64,000 bases of DNA from Streptomyces ruber. GTDB lineage: Bacteria > Actinomycetota > Actinomycetes > Streptomycetales > Streptomycetaceae. The position numbers were made by a program, and so were the translations under genes. Position 1 is the stretch's first letter. Each line of letters begins with the position of its first letter. Below, one piece after another: positions 33,154 to 43,766 of the stretch. Where the stretch lies: the NCBI RefSeq assembly GCF_014648075.1, contig NZ_BMQK01000024.1, forward strand, positions 1 through 64,000, given 5' to 3'. The notes below the pieces were generated by a model. That model did no database searches and was not told the DNA's origin. It was given only the letters and a program-made list of their open reading frames with translations.

Positions 33154-33185
33154 AGCCCCGCGGGTTCTCACCCGCGGGGCTTCTT
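33154..33185 (+). terminator. Terminator of tRNA-Pro copy 3
   Basis: AGCCCCGCGGGT (33154-33165) pairs perfectly with ACCCGCGGGGCT (33170-33181) around TCTC, then TCTTCG. Confidence 0.85.
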
Positions 33186-33227
33186 CGTGTGCGGGCCCGG
33201 TACGACTGCGGGCCCGGTACGACGGGA

Positions 33228-33267
33228 AGCCGCCCCGGCCGGGAAGCACTTCCCGGCCGGGGCGGCT
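33228..33267 (-). terminator. Terminator of the isocitrate dehydrogenase gene
   Basis: Perfect 19-bp arms, AGCCGCCCCGGCCGGGAAG at 33228-33246 and its complement at 33249-33267, lie 37 bp after the icd stop on the minus strand. Confidence 0.8.
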
Positions 33268-33303
33268 CCAGGTGTCACGGGCCCGTGGCCCGTGGACGGG
33301 GCG

Positions 33304-35523
<2,220 letters not shown>

Positions 35524-35915
35524 CGGGTGCTCCGCTCCACGTCTGCAACATTGCTCGACATCAAGATATCTCGTGGGCGACCGCATCTCGACAGGGGCCC
35601 GGCGGCGAACCGAAACGCGCCACGCGAGCGAACGATCCTGGCCGCCGGGTGCCCTCCGTCCAGGCGGGGAGCGGCGCGGAACACGGGGTCCGGCGGTTCG
35701 CCCGGGGGGGAAGGCACGGCGGTGCCGGTGGCGTGAGGGGGCGGTGCGGGACATGGCGGATCGCCGGGGCGCGGGGTGGCGGACAGGGGTTCGGTGTCTT
35801 GTCGGCGTCGGAGTGGGCCGGGACGTCGGGGTGGCCTCCGGGGCGGGGCGTGGTGCTCCGGGAGCCCGGCACCCGTGACCGTGCCGGGTGCCGTGCCGGT
35901 GCGGGGGCGTCGGGG
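35524..35915. other. icd upstream region with MarR/TamR-like palindrome
   Basis: No gene is supported in this 392-bp gap. At 35554-35565 lies CTCGACATCAAG (CTYGA-N2-TCRAG), within an AT-richer patch that contains AAGATATC, 31 bp before the icd start. This form resembles the sites of TamR-type MarR regulators reported at streptomycete TCA-cycle promoters, as I recall. The rest is GC-rich noise. Confidence 0.5.
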
Positions 35916-37001
35916 TCAGAGCGGCCGCGATGTCTCTTCCGCTTCCCGCTGGTGCGGGATCGTCAGGGGGTCCGTGCCCTGGTGCACGGTCACCGTCCGC
36001 GTGGGGGCCGGGATGCTGATGCCCTCGTCCTGGTAGCGCCGGTGCAGGCGCTTGATGAACTCGTGTTTGATCCGGTACTGGTCGCCGAACTCCCCGACCC
36101 CGAGGATGACCGTCATGCCGATGCGCGAGTCGCCGAAGGTGTGGAAGCGGACGGCGGGCTCGTGCTCGGGCACCGCCCCCTCGACACCGGTCATCACCTC
36201 GGCCACGACCTCGTTGGTCACCCGCTCCACGTGCTCCAGGTCGCTGTCGTAGCCGACGCCCACCTGGACCAGGAGGGTCATCTCCTGCTCGGGCCGGTTG
36301 TAGTTGGTCATGTTCGTGCCGGCGAGCTTCCCGTTCGGGATGATCACCAGGTTCTTGGACAGGGAGCGGATCGTCGTCTGGCGCCAGTTGATGTCCTCGA
36401 CGTAGCCCTCCTCGCCGCTGGTCAGCCGGATGTAGTCGCCGACCTGCACCGTCTTCGACGCGAGGATGTGAATGCCCGCGAACAGGTTCGCGAGGGTGTC
36501 CTGGAGCGCCAGGGCGACCGCGAGACCGCCGACGCCCAGGGCGGTGACCAGCGGGGCGATCGGGATGCCCAGGGTCTGCAGCACCACCAGGCAGCCGAGG
36601 GCGACGACCATGACCCGGGTGATGTTGACGAAGATCGTGACCGACCCGGCCACCCCGGCTCGGGCCTGCGTGAACGTCCGCACCAGACCGCCGACCACGC
36701 GGGCCGCCGTGATCGTCGCCACCAGGATCACCAGCACGGTCAGCGTCTGGCTGACGTGGTGCCCGACCGTGCGGGTCAGCGGCAGGACCGCCGCCGCGAC
36801 CGCCGCCCCGCCGGCCACGGCGCACCACGGCACCAGGGTGCGCAGCGCGTCGACGACCACGTCGTCGCCGCTCCACTTGGTGCGCGACGCGTGCCGGCCC
36901 AGCCAGCGCAGCAACGTGCGCAGCAGGAACGCTGCCAGCAGGCCCGCCGCGAGGGCGACCGAGGCCATCACGAGGTCGTCGAGGGTGAGGTCCCGGTTCA
37001 T
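35916..37001 (-). CDS. MscS-family mechanosensitive channel
   Basis: This 361-residue protein has an N-terminal helix and a four- to five-helix membrane part (to about residue 170), then the MscS pore helix GVGGLAVALALQDTLANLFAGIHILASKTVQVGDYI. The middle-beta domain follows (GEEGYVEDINWRQTTIRSLSKNLVIIPNGKLAGTNMTNYNRP), then a C-terminal alpha/beta domain (RFHTFGDSRIGMTVILGV...RIKHEFIKRLHRRYQDEGISIPAPTRTV). It should open under membrane tension and release osmolytes. ATG 37001 is preceded by GGGAGG at some distance. No operon partner is visible. Confidence 0.92.
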   Translation of the reverse strand: MNRDLTLDDLVMASVALAAGLLAAFLLRTLLRWLGRHASRTKWSGDDVVVDALRTLVPWCAVAGGAAVAAAVLPLTRTVGHHVSQTLTVLVILVATITAARVVGGLVRTFTQARAGVAGSVTIFVNITRVMVVALGCLVVLQTLGIPIAPLVTALGVGGLAVALALQDTLANLFAGIHILASKTVQVGDYIRLTSGEEGYVEDINWRQTTIRSLSKNLVIIPNGKLAGTNMTNYNRPEQEMTLLVQVGVGYDSDLEHVERVTNEVVAEVMTGVEGAVPEHEPAVRFHTFGDSRIGMTVILGVGEFGDQYRIKHEFIKRLHRRYQDEGISIPAPTRTVTVHQGTDPLTIPHQREAEETSRPL

Positions 37002-37381
37002 CGGACGCCTCCCGCGGGACGGGAGGGACGCGCGATGCGCCGGGAACGGCTCACGGGCCGGATGTGGTGTGTCGTCACCTTGCCACCTGATCGGATACCG
37101 GTCTGCAGGAGAACGCCCGTACATGCGTACGAAGCCGGGCGTGATCGCCATCCTGCCGTATGCGTACGACCGTTCGGCGCCGAGCGTGCGGTAACCGGCC
37201 GGGGCCGTGGCTCAGATCACCTTCAGCCGTAACCGGCGGGTCGCTGCACCACGACCGCCGGCAGCGGGGGACCGGCGGTCACGGTGGTCGCGGTGGCGCG
37301 ACGGCGTGCACCCGGCAGGGCGCGCTCGTCGGGCGGGTGCCCGCCCGGCTGCCCAGGAGGCGCCCGGCTGCCGTACCGTCC
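37002..37381. other. Intergenic region between divergent mscS and ABC genes
   Basis: This stretch of about 380 bp holds no supported gene. Frames on both strands are Arg/Pro-rich shadows. There is an AT-richer patch at 37090-37170 (CCTGATCGGATACCG, CGTACATGCGTACGAAGCC) that may carry the mscS promoter. I see no remnant of a MerR gene, although a MerR-type promoter follows. Confidence 0.4.
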
Positions 37382-37412
37382 TTGACCTCAACATTGCTCG
37401 AGGTCCTACCGT
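37382..37412 (+). promoter_or_regulatory. MerR-type promoter with 19-bp spacer before the ABC gene
   Basis: A -35 element TTGACC (37382-37387) and a -10 element TACCGT (37407-37412) are separated by 19 bp. The spacer region carries the dyad GACCTCAA-N6-TCGAGGTC (37384-37391 and 37398-37405). A long spacer with the dyad between the boxes is the hallmark of MerR-family activation. Transcription would start at about 37419-37420, at the ATG itself, so the mRNA is probably leaderless. Confidence 0.72.
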
Positions 37413-37419
37413 CCGGCGC

Positions 37420-39339
37420 ATGAGTATGGAGACCACCGCCTGGATGCAACTGCGGAGCCTGACCGCCACCGCAGAGCACCGGCCGCCGACCCGCGCCACG
37501 CTGCGCAGGACCGCCGACTTCGCCCGCCCCCACCGCCGCCGTATCGCCCGGTTCGTGCTGCTGAGCGTGGTGACCGCGCTGCTGGCCGTCGCGACGCCCG
37601 TGCTCGCGGGCCGCGTGGTCGACGCCGTCGTCGCGGGCGGCGACGAACATCACGTCGTACGCCTCGCCGTGCTCATCGCCCTGATCGCGCTCGCCGAGGC
37701 GGCACTGGGCCTGCTCGGCCGCCGGCTGTCGGCGACGCTGGGCGAGGGTCTCATCCTCGATCTGCGGACGGCCGTGTTCGACCACGTGCAGCGCATGCCG
37801 GTCGCGTTCTTCACCCGTACGCGCACGGGAGCGCTGGTCAGCCGTCTGAACAACGATGTGATCGGTGCGCAACGGGCGTTCAGCAACACGCTTTCCGGAG
37901 TGGTGAGCAACCTGGTCACGCTGCTGCTCACGCTCGTGGTGATGCTCACCCTGTCCTGGCAGGTCACCCTGCTCGCGCTGGTCCTGCTGCCGGTCTTCGT
38001 GGTGCCCGCCCGCCGGACGGGCCGCCGGATGGCCGGGTTCCAGCGGGAGGCGGCGGACCTCAACGCGGCCATGGGCACCCGGATGACGGAGCGGTTCTCG
38101 GCGCCCGGCGCCACGCTGGTGAAGCTCTTCGGACGGCCGGAGGAGGAGTCGGCGGAGTTCGCGGAGCGGGCCCGGCGGGTGCGGGACATCGGGGTCCGTA
38201 CGGCGATGGCGCAGGAGGCGTTCATCACGGCCCTCACCCTGGTGTCGGCCCTCGCGCTCGCCCTCGTCTACGGTCTCGGCGGCTGGTTCGCCCTGCGCGG
38301 CGCCCTGGAGCCGGGCGCCGTCGTGTCGCTCGCCCTCCTGCTCACCCGTCTCTACGCGCCGCTCACCGCGCTGGCCGGGGCGCGCGTGGAGATCATGAGC
38401 GCGCTGGTGAGCTTCGAGCGCGTCTTCGAGGTGCTGGACCTGAAGCCGCTCATCGAGGAGAAGCCGGACGCCCGCGAGGTGCCCGAGGGCCCGGTCTCCG
38501 TAGAGTTCGACGACGTCCGCTTCGGCTACCCGGCCGCCGACAGGATCTCCCTCGCCTCACTGGAGGAGGTCGCCTCCCTCGACACCAGGGGCGGCACCGA
38601 GGTCCTGCACGGAGTCTCCTTCCGCGCCGAACCGGGACGGACCGTCGCCCTGGTCGGGTCCTCCGGCGCGGGCAAGTCGACCGTCGCGCAGCTGCTGCCC
38701 CGGCTGTACGACGTGGACGCGGGCGCCGTACGCGTCGGCGGCGTCGACGTGCGCGACCTGACCTCCGCGTCCCTGCGCGCGACCCTCGGCATGGTCACCC
38801 AGGACGGTCACCTCTTCCACGACACGGTCCGCGCCAACCTGCTGCTCGCCCGCCCCGGGGCCACGGAGGACGACCTCTGGGACGCCCTGCGCCGCGCCCG
38901 CCTCGACGATCTCGTACGGTCGCTCCCCGACGGCCTCGACACCGTGGTCGGCGAACGCGGCTACCGGCTCTCCGGCGGCGAGCGCCAGCGGATGACCATC
39001 GCCCGGCTGCTCCTGGCCCGGCAGCGCGTCGTCGTCCTCGACGAGGCCACGGCCCACCTGGACAACACCTCCGAGGCGGCCGTCCAGGAGGCGCTCACGG
39101 AGGCTCTGGAGGGGCGTACCGCGGTGGTGATCGCCCACCGGCTGTCCACCGTACGGACGGCCGACCTCATCCTCGTGGTCGAGGCGGGCCGTGTGGTGGA
39201 GCGCGGCACGCACGAGGAACTGCTGGCGGCGGGCGGACGGTACGCGGAGCTGTACCGGACGCAGTCCGACGGCCCCGGAGACGGCGGCGGTCCCGGGCTG
39301 GACCCGGTCCCGCGGCTGCCGGCCGGGACGGCGCCCTGA
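37420..39339 (+). CDS. ABC exporter, fused membrane and ATPase half-transporter
   Basis: This 639-residue type IV exporter has six transmembrane helices over about residues 40-330 (HRRRIARFVLLSVVTALLAVATPVLAGRVVDAV ... LVSRLNNDVIGAQRAFSNTLSGVVSNLVTLLLTLVVML) followed by the ATPase: Walker A GSSGAGKST (413-421), Q-loop VTQDGHLF, signature LSGGERQRM (517-525), Walker B VVLDEATAHLD and H-switch IAHRLSTV. It probably works as a homodimer that exports a drug or lipid. ATG 37420 coincides with the expected transcription start of the MerR-type promoter, so the gene may be induced by a MerR ligand or oxidant. Confidence 0.92.
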   Translation: MSMETTAWMQLRSLTATAEHRPPTRATLRRTADFARPHRRRIARFVLLSVVTALLAVATPVLAGRVVDAVVAGGDEHHVVRLAVLIALIALAEAALGLLGRRLSATLGEGLILDLRTAVFDHVQRMPVAFFTRTRTGALVSRLNNDVIGAQRAFSNTLSGVVSNLVTLLLTLVVMLTLSWQVTLLALVLLPVFVVPARRTGRRMAGFQREAADLNAAMGTRMTERFSAPGATLVKLFGRPEEESAEFAERARRVRDIGVRTAMAQEAFITALTLVSALALALVYGLGGWFALRGALEPGAVVSLALLLTRLYAPLTALAGARVEIMSALVSFERVFEVLDLKPLIEEKPDAREVPEGPVSVEFDDVRFGYPAADRISLASLEEVASLDTRGGTEVLHGVSFRAEPGRTVALVGSSGAGKSTVAQLLPRLYDVDAGAVRVGGVDVRDLTSASLRATLGMVTQDGHLFHDTVRANLLLARPGATEDDLWDALRRARLDDLVRSLPDGLDTVVGERGYRLSGGERQRMTIARLLLARQRVVVLDEATAHLDNTSEAAVQEALTEALEGRTAVVIAHRLSTVRTADLILVVEAGRVVERGTHEELLAAGGRYAELYRTQSDGPGDGGGPGLDPVPRLPAGTAP

Positions 39340-39355
39340 CGGCCGGCCCGCACGG

Positions 39356-39805
39356 TCATGCCTCCTCCGGCCGGCGGCCGGGCCGCCCGGGCCGCCCGGG
39401 CCGGCACCGGGCGCACACACCCGTCAGTTCGACGGTGTGGTCCACCGCGTGGAACCCGGTGTCCCGCGCGATCCGCACCGCCCACCGTTCGACGTCCCCG
39501 GCGTCGACCGCCAGGCTGAGGCCGCACTCCCGGCACAGCAGGTAGTGCCGGTGACCGTCGGCCGACCGGAAACGGTAGAGGCGTTCGCCCTCCCGGTCCC
39601 GCACCACGTCGACGTGCCCGGCCGCCTCCAGGAAGCGCAGGGTCCGGTAGACGGTGCTCAGCCCCACCGGCACCCCGTCCGCCACGAGCGCGGCGTGCAG
39701 GGTCTGCGCCGAGGCGAAACCGTCACGGACGTGCAGGGCCCGCAGGACGGCGGCCCGTTGGGGAGTCGCACGCCACTCGGCGCGGGACGTCTCGTGCGTG
39801 GTCAT
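39356..39805 (-). CDS. zur: Fur-family metalloregulator, probably Zur
   Basis: This 149-residue protein has an N-terminal winged helix (ATPQRAAVLRALHVRDGFASAQTLHAALVADGVPVGLSTVYRTLRFLEAAGHVDVV) and a C-terminal metal/dimerisation domain with GHRHYLLCREC and VCARC, giving the two CxxC pairs of the structural zinc site. It sits among zinc-stress genes (bL32 without cysteines, a COG0523 relic, a zinc ABC importer), and Zur-like boxes occur in front of those genes, so Zur rather than Fur is the best reading. The last residues are a Gly/Arg/Pro repeat of low complexity. ATG 39805 is the natural start. Confidence 0.88.
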   Translation of the reverse strand: MTTHETSRAEWRATPQRAAVLRALHVRDGFASAQTLHAALVADGVPVGLSTVYRTLRFLEAAGHVDVVRDREGERLYRFRSADGHRHYLLCRECGLSLAVDAGDVERWAVRIARDTGFHAVDHTVELTGVCARCRPGRPGRPGRRPEEA

Positions 39806-39839
39806 GCGTCATGCCTCCCGTCGCTTCTCCCGTCACCGG

Positions 39840-40595
39840 CGGCGCCCGGACCGGCCGTGGCCGCGGCTGGACGGCCGTGCCGAGGACCTCGCGGTCGTGC
39901 TCGTGCTCACAGACCTCGCCGGTGTCCCGCTCGGGGAAGGGGTCCACGGCGGGCAGCCGCTCCCCGGCGGCCGGCAGGCAGGAGGTCAGGGCCGCACACA
40001 GGCTCGCCTCCGCAGGCCGACACCGATGAAGACCAGCTCCCCCAGCCGGGCGCCTGCTGCGCGCGCTCGGGGTCGAACCGGCCGGTCTCCAGGACGTCGC
40101 GGGCGTCGACCCGGCCGTGCAGCGCGGGAACCAGCCGGGCCACCGGGCCGGCCAGGTCCAGCTTGTCCAGCACGAGTACGTCGGCGAACTCGACCTGGTC
40201 GACCAGCAGGTCGCTCACGGTGCGCTCGTCGTCCTCGTACGGGGCGGGCCCCCGTTCGGCGAGGTCGTCACCGGAGTCCAGCTCGGCCAGGGAGTTCGCC
40301 GCGTCGACCACGGTCACCATGGTGTCGAACCGGTCGACCTCCTCCAGCAGGTCGTCCCGGAGCGCGCAGCGGACACAGCCATCGGTCATCTCCACGAGCC
40401 GCTCCTCGGTCCGGGAGAGCGCCGCCCGGCCGCCGCGCACGAGGGCGGCGTCGATGTCGACATCGCTCATGTCGTTGACGATCACCGCGACGCGCAGCCC
40501 TTCCCGACGGGTGAGGACGTGGTTGAGGAGCGTCGTCCCGCCGCGGCGCCGGGGAAGCCCGACAGCACGGTCACGGGAAGGCGCTGCGACGGCAT
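39840..40595 (-). pseudogene. Ruined COG0523/CobW-family zinc GTPase
   Basis: The N-terminus (MPSQRLPVTVLSGFPGA, ATG 40595) begins 5 bp after the rpmF stop. The Walker A that should read GAGKTTLLNHVL is destroyed and frameshifted; TTLLNHVLTRREGLRVAVIVNDMSDVDIDAALV appears in the next frame. That frame carries EERLVEMTDGCVRCALRDDLLEEVD (CxCC reduced to CVRC) and joins directly to RFDTMVTVVDAAN. About 45 residues (the ESSGISEP segment) are deleted. After GRFDPERAQQAPGW another deletion joins ELVFIGVGL in a third frame and finally CAALTSCLPAAGERL and VDPFPERDT...CEHEHDREV. At least three lesions make it non-functional. Intact relatives deliver zinc under starvation. Confidence 0.87.
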
Positions 40596-40600
40596 CCGGT

Positions 40601-40771
40601 TCAGTCCTCCGGCCGCAGCAGACCGCGCCGGTAGGCGGGGACGAGGTGCTGCGGCACCCGGTGGGACACACCCTCGATCGTGACGGTGACCAGCTTGGGC
40701 GCGCTCGCCTTCCACTGGGCGCGGCGGTGGCGGGTGTTGCTGCGGGACATCTTGCGCTTGGGCACGGCCAT
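40601..40771 (-). CDS. rpmF: Ribosomal protein bL32, zinc-independent paralogue
   Basis: This 56-residue protein begins MAVPKRKMSRSNTRHRRAQWKA, the bL32 signature. The zinc-ribbon CxxC...CxxC of the standard form is absent and there is no cysteine at all, so it is the C-minus version that replaces the zinc-containing protein when zinc is scarce, freeing ribosomal zinc. ATG 40771 fits family size. A Zur-like box (40858-40872) lies 86 bp upstream, and the COG0523 relic follows on the same strand. Confidence 0.95.
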   Translation of the reverse strand: MAVPKRKMSRSNTRHRRAQWKASAPKLVTVTIEGVSHRVPQHLVPAYRRGLLRPED

Positions 40772-40857
40772 GAGGCGGTCCTCTCCGAAGTGGGGATGGA
40801 ACGGGTCGGCCGCGGCGGGCGGCATGGCTCATCGCCGTCGCGGTCCACAGCAGCATA

Positions 40858-40872
40858 CGACAATCGTTTTCA
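40858..40872 (-). promoter_or_regulatory. Zur-like box upstream of rpmF
   Basis: On the minus strand it reads TGAAAACGATTGTCG, differing at only a few positions from the streptomycete Zur consensus TGAAAATGATTTTCA. Zinc-loaded Zur would repress the rpmF transcript. Confidence 0.75.
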
Positions 40873-40917
40873 TCAGACGGACCACCCTCGCGCGGGCCGC
40901 CCGCGAGCGGCTCGCCG

Positions 40918-41622
40918 TCATGCCGGCTGCCAGACCTGCGCGAGGGCCGACGTGGTGAGGACCTGCTCGGGGCGCCCGTGCTCCAGCAGATGTCCGTCGC
41001 GGAGCAGGAGGCAGACGTCCGCCGAGCGCGCGGCCTCCAGGTCGTGCGTGGCCTGGACGACGGTCACCCCGTCGGCGGTCAACTCCGAGAGCAGGGCGGC
41101 GATCCGGTCCCTGGCCTCGGGGTCGAGCCCTGTGGTCGGCTCGTCGAGCAGGAGCAGGTCGGACTCCTGGGCGAGGCCCTGGGCGATCAGGGCGCGCTGG
41201 CGCTGCCCGCCGGAGAGCTCGCCGAGTTGGCGTGCGGCGAGACCGGCGATGCCGAGCCGCTCCATGGCCGTCTCCACCGTCGCGCGGTCCTGCCGGGTCA
41301 GCCGGCGCCACGGCCCGCGCTCGCCCCAGCGCCCCATCTCCACGGTCTGCCTGACGGTCAGGGGCAGCGTGTCGCCGACGGCGCCTCGTTGCGGCACGAA
41401 CGCGGGCGGCCGGGACCCGGTGTGCGTGAGCCCGCCCGAGGTCGGGTCGATCACACCGGCCACGACGCCGAGCAGTGTCGACTTGCCGCTGCCGTTCGGT
41501 CCGACCAGCGCCGTCATCGTCAACGGCGGTATCTCGGCGCTGATCCGGTGCAGGACGGCTCTGCCCTGGTAGCCGGCGCACAGTTCCGAGAGGCGGACCC
41601 GGGGTGCCTGTTCATTGAACAT
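40918..41622 (-). CDS. aztA: Zinc ABC importer ATPase AztA
   Basis: This 234-residue nucleotide-binding subunit has Walker A GPNGSGKST, Q-loop VPQRGAVGDTLP, signature LSGGQRQRAL, Walker B LLLLDEPTTGLD and H-loop ATHDLEAA. The context (divergent metal permease aztB, zinc-binding lipoprotein aztC, propeller aztD) identifies the AztABCD zinc system of Gram-positive bacteria. The start is ATG 41622 or 41631; both lie in or next to the Zur-like box, which suggests a leaderless mRNA beginning at the operator. Confidence 0.92.
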   Translation of the reverse strand: MFNEQAPRVRLSELCAGYQGRAVLHRISAEIPPLTMTALVGPNGSGKSTLLGVVAGVIDPTSGGLTHTGSRPPAFVPQRGAVGDTLPLTVRQTVEMGRWGERGPWRRLTRQDRATVETAMERLGIAGLAARQLGELSGGQRQRALIAQGLAQESDLLLLDEPTTGLDPEARDRIAALLSELTADGVTVVQATHDLEAARSADVCLLLRDGHLLEHGRPEQVLTTSALAQVWQPA

Positions 41623-41630
41623 GATTGTCA
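41616..41630. promoter_or_regulatory. Zur-like box between divergent aztA and aztB
   Basis: TGAACATGATTGTCA matches the Zur consensus TGAAAATGATTTTCA at 13 of 15 positions. It overlaps the aztA start and lies 15 bp before the aztB ATG, so a single bound Zur dimer could repress both directions. Confidence 0.82.
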
Positions 41631-41645
41631 TTGTAGTGTGCTCAT

Positions 41646-42500
41646 ATGGAGTGGTTGACGGGCCCCTTCGAGGTGACCTTCGTGCAGCGGGCCCTCTGGG
41701 GCGGAATTCTCGTGTCGGCGATCTGCGCCCTGGCCGGAACCTGGGTGGTGCTCAGGGGCATGGCCTTCCTGGGCGACGCCATGTCCCACGGGCTGCTGCC
41801 AGGTGTCGCGCTCGCCGCGCTGCTCGGCGGCAACCTGCTGGTGGGGGCGGTGGTGAGCGCGGCCGTCATGACGGCGGGCGTCACCGCGCTGCACCGCACC
41901 CCGCGGCTGTCGCAGGACACCGGTATCGGGCTGCTCTTCGTGGGGATGCTCTCGCTGGGCGTCATCATCGTCTCGCGGTCGCAGTCGTTCGCCGTGGACC
42001 TGACCGGGTTCCTCTTCGGTGACGTGCTGGCCGTCCGCGAGCAGGACCTGGTGCTGCTCGCGGGGGCGCTGCTGCTGGCGCTGGCCGTCTCGGTCCTCGG
42101 CCACCGGGCCTTCCTGGCCCTGGCCTTCGACCCGCGCAAGGCCCGCACGCTCGGCCTGCGTCCCCGGCTGGCGCACGCGGTGCTGCTCGGCCTGCTGGCC
42201 CTGGCCATCGTCGCCTCGTTCCACATCGTGGGGACGCTGCTGGTCCTCGGCCTGCTGATCGCCCCGCCCGCGGCCGCCCTGCCCTGGGCGCGCAGCGTGC
42301 GCGGGGTCATGGCGCTCGCGGCACTGCTCGGCAGCGCCTCCACCTTCTTCGGGCTGCTTCTCTCCTGGCACCTGAGTACCGCGGCCGGCGCCACCGTCTC
42401 GGCCCTCGCGGTCGGCCTGTTCTTCCTCTCCCACCTGGTGTCCGGCCTCCGCCACCGCCGTGCGCGACGTGCCACCGCCCTCATACCGACCACCGACTGA
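41646..42500 (+). CDS. aztB: Zinc ABC importer permease AztB
   Basis: This 284-residue membrane protein of the ZnuB/MntB type has about eight helices, with family patterns LAGTWVVLRGMAFLGDAMSHGLLPGVALAALLGGNLLVGA, TGIGLLFVGMLSLGVIIVSRSQSF and FHIVGTLLVLGLLIAPPAAALPWARS. It should form the dimeric channel working with AztA and AztC. ATG 41646 lies just after the Zur-like box. The next gene starts 30 bp downstream, so this is the head of a four-gene operon. Confidence 0.92.
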   Translation: MEWLTGPFEVTFVQRALWGGILVSAICALAGTWVVLRGMAFLGDAMSHGLLPGVALAALLGGNLLVGAVVSAAVMTAGVTALHRTPRLSQDTGIGLLFVGMLSLGVIIVSRSQSFAVDLTGFLFGDVLAVREQDLVLLAGALLLALAVSVLGHRAFLALAFDPRKARTLGLRPRLAHAVLLGLLALAIVASFHIVGTLLVLGLLIAPPAAALPWARSVRGVMALAALLGSASTFFGLLLSWHLSTAAGATVSALAVGLFFLSHLVSGLRHRRARRATALIPTTD

Positions 42501-42530
42501 CACAGACACGGAACTACGGAGGCGATCCTC

Positions 42531-43766
42531 TTGCCCGCCCGAAGGAACGTCCGGGGAATCCCCCTGCGGGGCCCGGCCGCGCTGGTGCTCACCGCGCTGC
42601 TCGCCACGGCTTGCGCCGGCGGGGACGACGACTCGCCCTCCCCGCGGGCGAGTTCCTCGTCCGCCGTCCCCCACGGATACGTCGAAGGAGCCAAGGAGGC
42701 GGCCGAACAGCAGTCGCGGCTGGTGATCGGCGACCCCGCGAGCGGTGAGACCCGGGTCCTCGACCTGATCACCGGGGAGACGCACGAGGTGTCCCCGGTC
42801 GAGGACACCGCCGGACTCACCACGGACGGCCGGTTCGGCTACTTCCACACCCCGGGCGGCATCCGGGTCCTCGACGGCGGGGCCTGGATGGTCGACCACG
42901 GCGACCACGTGCACTACTACAGCGCGGAGATACGCGACGTCGGACAGCTCCCCGGGGGCCCGGGCACCCAGGTCCGCAGCGACATCGCCGTGACCGCGGT
43001 GACCGGCGAGGACGGCCGGACCAGGCTCTACGACCGGACCGAACTGGACAAGGGGAGGATCGGCTCGCCCCGCACGCTCCCGGGAACGCACGAGGGTGCC
43101 GTCGTGCCGTACGAGGAGCACCTGCTCGCCGTCGAGGAGAGCGGGGGCCGGACGAAGGTGGCCGTGTACGACCGCGAGGGCGGACGCGTCGCGTCGCCGG
43201 ACGCGGAGTGCGAACAGCCGCGGGGCGACGCCGTCACCCGGCGCGGCGTGGTCCTCGGATGCGCCGACGGCGCCCTGCTCGTCCGCGCCTCGGACGGCGC
43301 GTTCACCGCCGAGAGGATCCCGTACGGCGAGGACGTGCCGGAGGACGAACGGGCCACGGCCTTCCGTCACCGCTCCGGCAGCGACACCCTCACGGCACCG
43401 GCCGGGGACCGGGCCGTGTGGGTCCTGGACGTCACGGAGCGCACCTGGACCCGGGTGGCGACCGACGGGCCCGTCGTCGCGGCCAACACCGCGGGCGAGG
43501 GCTCCCCGTTGCTCGTCCTCCAGTCCGACGGCGCGCTGCACGGCTACGACATCGCCTCCGGCGAGCCCACGGCCGAGACCGAGCCCCTCCTGAAGGACAC
43601 CGGCACGGCCACCGCGCCCGTCATCGAGGTCGACCGCAGCCGGGCCTACCTCAACGACCCCGGAGGCAAGCGCGTGTACGAGATCGACTACAACGACGAG
43701 CTGCGTATCGCGCGCACCTTCGACCTGGACGTCGCCCCGGCTCTCATGGTGGAGACGGGCCGATGA
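42531..43766 (+). CDS. Secreted lipoprotein with AztD-like beta-propeller
   Basis: This 411-residue lipoprotein starts with TTG 42531 after GGAGGCG. The signal is ALVLTALLATACAGG (lipobox TACA). The mature protein has repeated beta-strand blades, for example FGYFHTPGGIRVLDGGAWM, VAVYDREGG and ALHGYDIASGE. A candidate metal site is VDHGDHVHYYSAE. The fold and operon position resemble AztD, the zinc metallochaperone, but sequence identity to the second AztD here (44806) looks low. It overlaps aztC (ATGA). It may bind a second ion or interact with AztC, which is inferred. Confidence 0.82.
   Translation: MPARRNVRGIPLRGPAALVLTALLATACAGGDDDSPSPRASSSSAVPHGYVEGAKEAAEQQSRLVIGDPASGETRVLDLITGETHEVSPVEDTAGLTTDGRFGYFHTPGGIRVLDGGAWMVDHGDHVHYYSAEIRDVGQLPGGPGTQVRSDIAVTAVTGEDGRTRLYDRTELDKGRIGSPRTLPGTHEGAVVPYEEHLLAVEESGGRTKVAVYDREGGRVASPDAECEQPRGDAVTRRGVVLGCADGALLVRASDGAFTAERIPYGEDVPEDERATAFRHRSGSDTLTAPAGDRAVWVLDVTERTWTRVATDGPVVAANTAGEGSPLLVLQSDGALHGYDIASGEPTAETEPLLKDTGTATAPVIEVDRSRAYLNDPGGKRVYEIDYNDELRIARTFDLDVAPALMVETGR

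Noticed and set aside
37207..37419. N-terminal extension of the ABC exporter, or a decayed MerR gene
   Set aside because: The sequence is Arg/Pro-rich in all frames and the MerR-type promoter lies inside it. No helix-turn-helix remnant can be read.
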